64,000 nt of DNA, taken from NCBI RefSeq assembly GCF_018390515.1, contig NZ_JAHBBK010000002.1, positions 787,743 to 851,742 of the forward strand. Reading direction: 5' to 3'. Shown here piece by piece: positions 62,240 through 64,000 of this stretch; within the stretch, counting starts at the first letter, position 1, and each line of letters opens with the position of its first letter. A program made the position numbers and the translations under genes. The DNA comes from Mucilaginibacter sp. Bleaf8. GTDB lineage: Bacteria; Bacteroidota; Bacteroidia; Sphingobacteriales; Sphingobacteriaceae. The notes under the pieces were generated by a model. The model was not told the DNA's origin and ran no database searches. It saw nothing but the letters and a program-made list of their open reading frames with translations.

Positions 62240-62347
62240 TTTGCTGTTAAATGGCCTAAAATAGTTATTTATGTGTCAAATAAGGAAGCGAATTTGGTGT
62301 TGCCGAAACATAAACCTTATAATGGGGTTTAAAATTTAGACTTATAC

Positions 62348-62361
62348 AAGCTGATCAGCTT
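62348..62361. promoter_or_regulatory. 14-bp palindrome upstream of ndh
   Basis: AAGCTGATCAGCTT, a perfect palindrome ending 13 nt before the ndh ATG. A further TAAACC/GGTTTA pair lies at 62311-62331. Candidate operator; the regulator is unknown. Confidence 0.4.
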
Positions 62362-62374
62362 ATCAGAATTTTCT

Positions 62375-63676
62375 ATGAATGTAAACCGTACTACCGGTAA
62401 GCCGCGTATTGTTATTATAGGCGGGGGCTTTGCCGGCATTAATTTAGGCAGAACATTAAGAAGCCAGGATGTTGAAATTATAATGCTTGATAAGCACAAT
62501 TACCACACATTTCAGCCGCTGCTCTATCAAATTGCCATTGGCGCCATTGAGGGTGATGCTATTGGCTTCCCACTCCGCCGAATTTTTGCAGGTCAAAAAA
62601 ACTTTACCTTTCATCTTACCGAGGTTCAAAAGATAAACCCTGAAAGTAATACGGTTACTACAACAGTTGGCGATATCTGGTATGATTATCTGGTAATAGC
62701 TACCGGCTCCAATACCAATTACTTTGGTAACAAGGAGATGGAACACTTTACCATGCCCATGAAAAACATTCCGGAAGCGCTGAACTTTCGTAGCCTTATG
62801 GTGCAAAACCTGGAAAAAGCGGTGCTGACCACTGATCCGGTTGAACGGGCAGCACTGCTTACATTCGTGGTAGTTGGCGGCGGACCAACCGGTGTTGAAA
62901 TGTCGGGTGCATTGGCCGAAATGCGGTTACACATGCTTACTAAAGATTACCCTTCCCTAAAGGAAGAAGAAATGAAAGTTTATCTGGTTGAGGGTAAACC
63001 GAGGCTGATAGCTGCCATGTCTGAACCGGCATCAACCAAAGCCAAGGATTTCCTGACCGATATGGGCGTGATTATTTACAACGGTGTACATGTGCAAAGT
63101 TACAACGGTATCGATCTGCAAATTGATAACGGTGTGCATGTACAAACGCGCGCCGTATTTTGGGCAGCGGGTGTAAGGGGAGAGGTGCTTGATGGTATTC
63201 CGCCGGAGCTGGTTGTCAGAGGATCCCGTATACAAACAGATGTAATTAACCGGGTTAAGGGATCCGAAAATATATTCGCTATAGGTGATGTAGCAGCAAT
63301 TGTAACCGACGAAACGCCTAACGGCCATCCGGGCGTAGCACCTGTAGCCATACAACAGGGTGATCAGTTGGGTAAAAACCTGATACGTTTAATTAAGGGT
63401 GAAGCAACCGTTCCGTTCAAGTATCGTGATAAGGGTACGCTGGCAACCATAGGTCGTAATAAAGCTGTGGCCGATTTAGGTAAGCTACGTTTTCAGGGCT
63501 TTTTTGCCTGGATATTGTGGTTGTTTGTACACATCATGACGCTGGCTGGTTTCAGTAACAAGCTTATCGTGTTTTTTAGCTGGGTTGTTAACTATTTTAG
63601 TAAAAACACGGATAACCGTATGGTGATACACTACTTTGATACGGAAACAATGAAAACAGACCCTATTGCTAAATAG
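62375..63676 (+). CDS. ndh: Type II NADH:quinone oxidoreductase
   Basis: Single-subunit, non-pumping FAD enzyme that passes electrons from NADH to quinone. It is 433 aa. The FAD motif IVIIGGGFAGINLGR lies at about 13-27, the NADH motif VVGGGPTGVEMSG at about 168-180, and the AIGDVAAI block near 306. A C-terminal amphipathic/hydrophobic region (about 370-410) anchors it to the membrane. It is a single gene after a palindrome. Confidence 0.94.
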   Translation: MNVNRTTGKPRIVIIGGGFAGINLGRTLRSQDVEIIMLDKHNYHTFQPLLYQIAIGAIEGDAIGFPLRRIFAGQKNFTFHLTEVQKINPESNTVTTTVGDIWYDYLVIATGSNTNYFGNKEMEHFTMPMKNIPEALNFRSLMVQNLEKAVLTTDPVERAALLTFVVVGGGPTGVEMSGALAEMRLHMLTKDYPSLKEEEMKVYLVEGKPRLIAAMSEPASTKAKDFLTDMGVIIYNGVHVQSYNGIDLQIDNGVHVQTRAVFWAAGVRGEVLDGIPPELVVRGSRIQTDVINRVKGSENIFAIGDVAAIVTDETPNGHPGVAPVAIQQGDQLGKNLIRLIKGEATVPFKYRDKGTLATIGRNKAVADLGKLRFQGFFAWILWLFVHIMTLAGFSNKLIVFFSWVVNYFSKNTDNRMVIHYFDTETMKTDPIAK

Positions 63677-63821
63677 CAGGTACTGTTTGATTAGATTTTG
63701 CTGTTGTGATAGTTAATGTATTTGCTTGTTGTGTATGTAAATAAAGTTTTTTAATAAAAAACTTAACAATAAGTAAAAAATGGTGTTACTAAATAAAGAG
63801 AATTATTTAACAACTACCATT

Positions 63822-64000
63822 ATGGCAACAAACTTCAATCCTGAACATAGCGAAGGCCCAGTGGCTAAAGCTATCGAGCAGCAAACAGCTAAGTTACCAT
63901 CCGATTTATTTCTGTGGGCTGCTGTAGGCGCAATCGGCGTATCATTAACGCTTAAACTTATGCAAAAAGACAAACTGGCTTTATTTGTAGGTCAGTGGCC
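63822..64000 (+). CDS. Small hypothetical membrane protein (cut by the right edge)
   Basis: Open from the ATG at 63822 to the end of the window, 59 residues so far. It begins MATNFNPEHSEGPVAKAIEQ and then has one hydrophobic segment (about 30-45). Not recognised. The gap before it is AT-rich with a weak stem near 63744-63764 and a near-match to a -7 box (TGTATTTG). Confidence 0.6.
   Translation, partial: MATNFNPEHSEGPVAKAIEQQTAKLPSDLFLWAAVGAIGVSLTLKLMQKDKLALFVGQW

Overview
This is chromosomal DNA from a member of the Bacteroidota, most likely Sphingobacteriaceae and close to Mucilaginibacter or Pedobacter (genus is inference). The evidence is a type IX secretion pair (PorP/SprF plus a cargo with a type B C-terminal domain), TAnnTTTG promoter boxes, almost no Shine-Dalgarno sequences, Bacteroidota versions of Lgt, LepB and S9 peptidase, and a complete NuoA-independent type II NADH dehydrogenase. 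Base composition is even. I see no tRNA, rRNA, insertion sequence, prophage or CRISPR array.

Layout. 1-7.2 kb: start of rpoN, mscL, a ChaN-like lipoprotein, rpmH-rnpA-yidD-tsaB, and two unrecognised envelope proteins. 7.2-16.4 kb: DUF423, priA, pcm, smpB, an mntR-mntH unit in which MntH is fused to a universal stress domain, an Lrp regulator, ung and a small TPR-like membrane protein. 16.4-25.6 kb: a CDP-alcohol transferase, an L,D-transpeptidase followed by a tandem universal stress protein, an overlapping dinB-lipoprotein-SCO1-cytochrome c operon, an FUSC-like protein, lysA, a structured intergenic stretch, a GH1 beta-glucosidase and folB. 25.6-36.1 kb: thioesterase, hsp20, yajQ, ppk1-ppx, ubiX, lepB, mtaB and lgt-gtrA-inositol monophosphatase. 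36.2-41.4 kb: nfu, purB, DUF1440 and DUF4126 proteins, mscS and osmC. 41.4-53.2 kb: the type IX secretion pair, a SpmA-SpmB fusion, osmC-metZ and an abundant-looking OmpA. 53.2-64 kb: SRPBCC, satP, gpmA, an S9 peptidase, aspartokinase, a hydrolase-argB-proC unit, ndh and a truncated small gene.

How it works together. Most genes are housekeeping: translation (rpmH, rnpA, tsaB, mtaB, smpB), DNA repair (priA, ung), envelope biogenesis (yidD, lepB, lgt), amino acids (lysA, lysC-like, argB, proC, metZ) and osmotic, metal and stress responses (mscL, mscS, mntRH, Usp, Hsp20, OsmC, ppk-ppx).

The most unusual signals are non-coding. Three consecutive perfect 9-10 bp inverted repeats lie between lysA and the GH1 gene. 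Two promoter-to-terminator units without an ORF look like small RNAs. Several TAnnTTTG boxes lie only 4-7 nt before a start codon. Well-formed palindromes lie upstream of mntR, ppk1, hsp20, the type IX cargo and ndh. No large unknown multi-gene system stands out.
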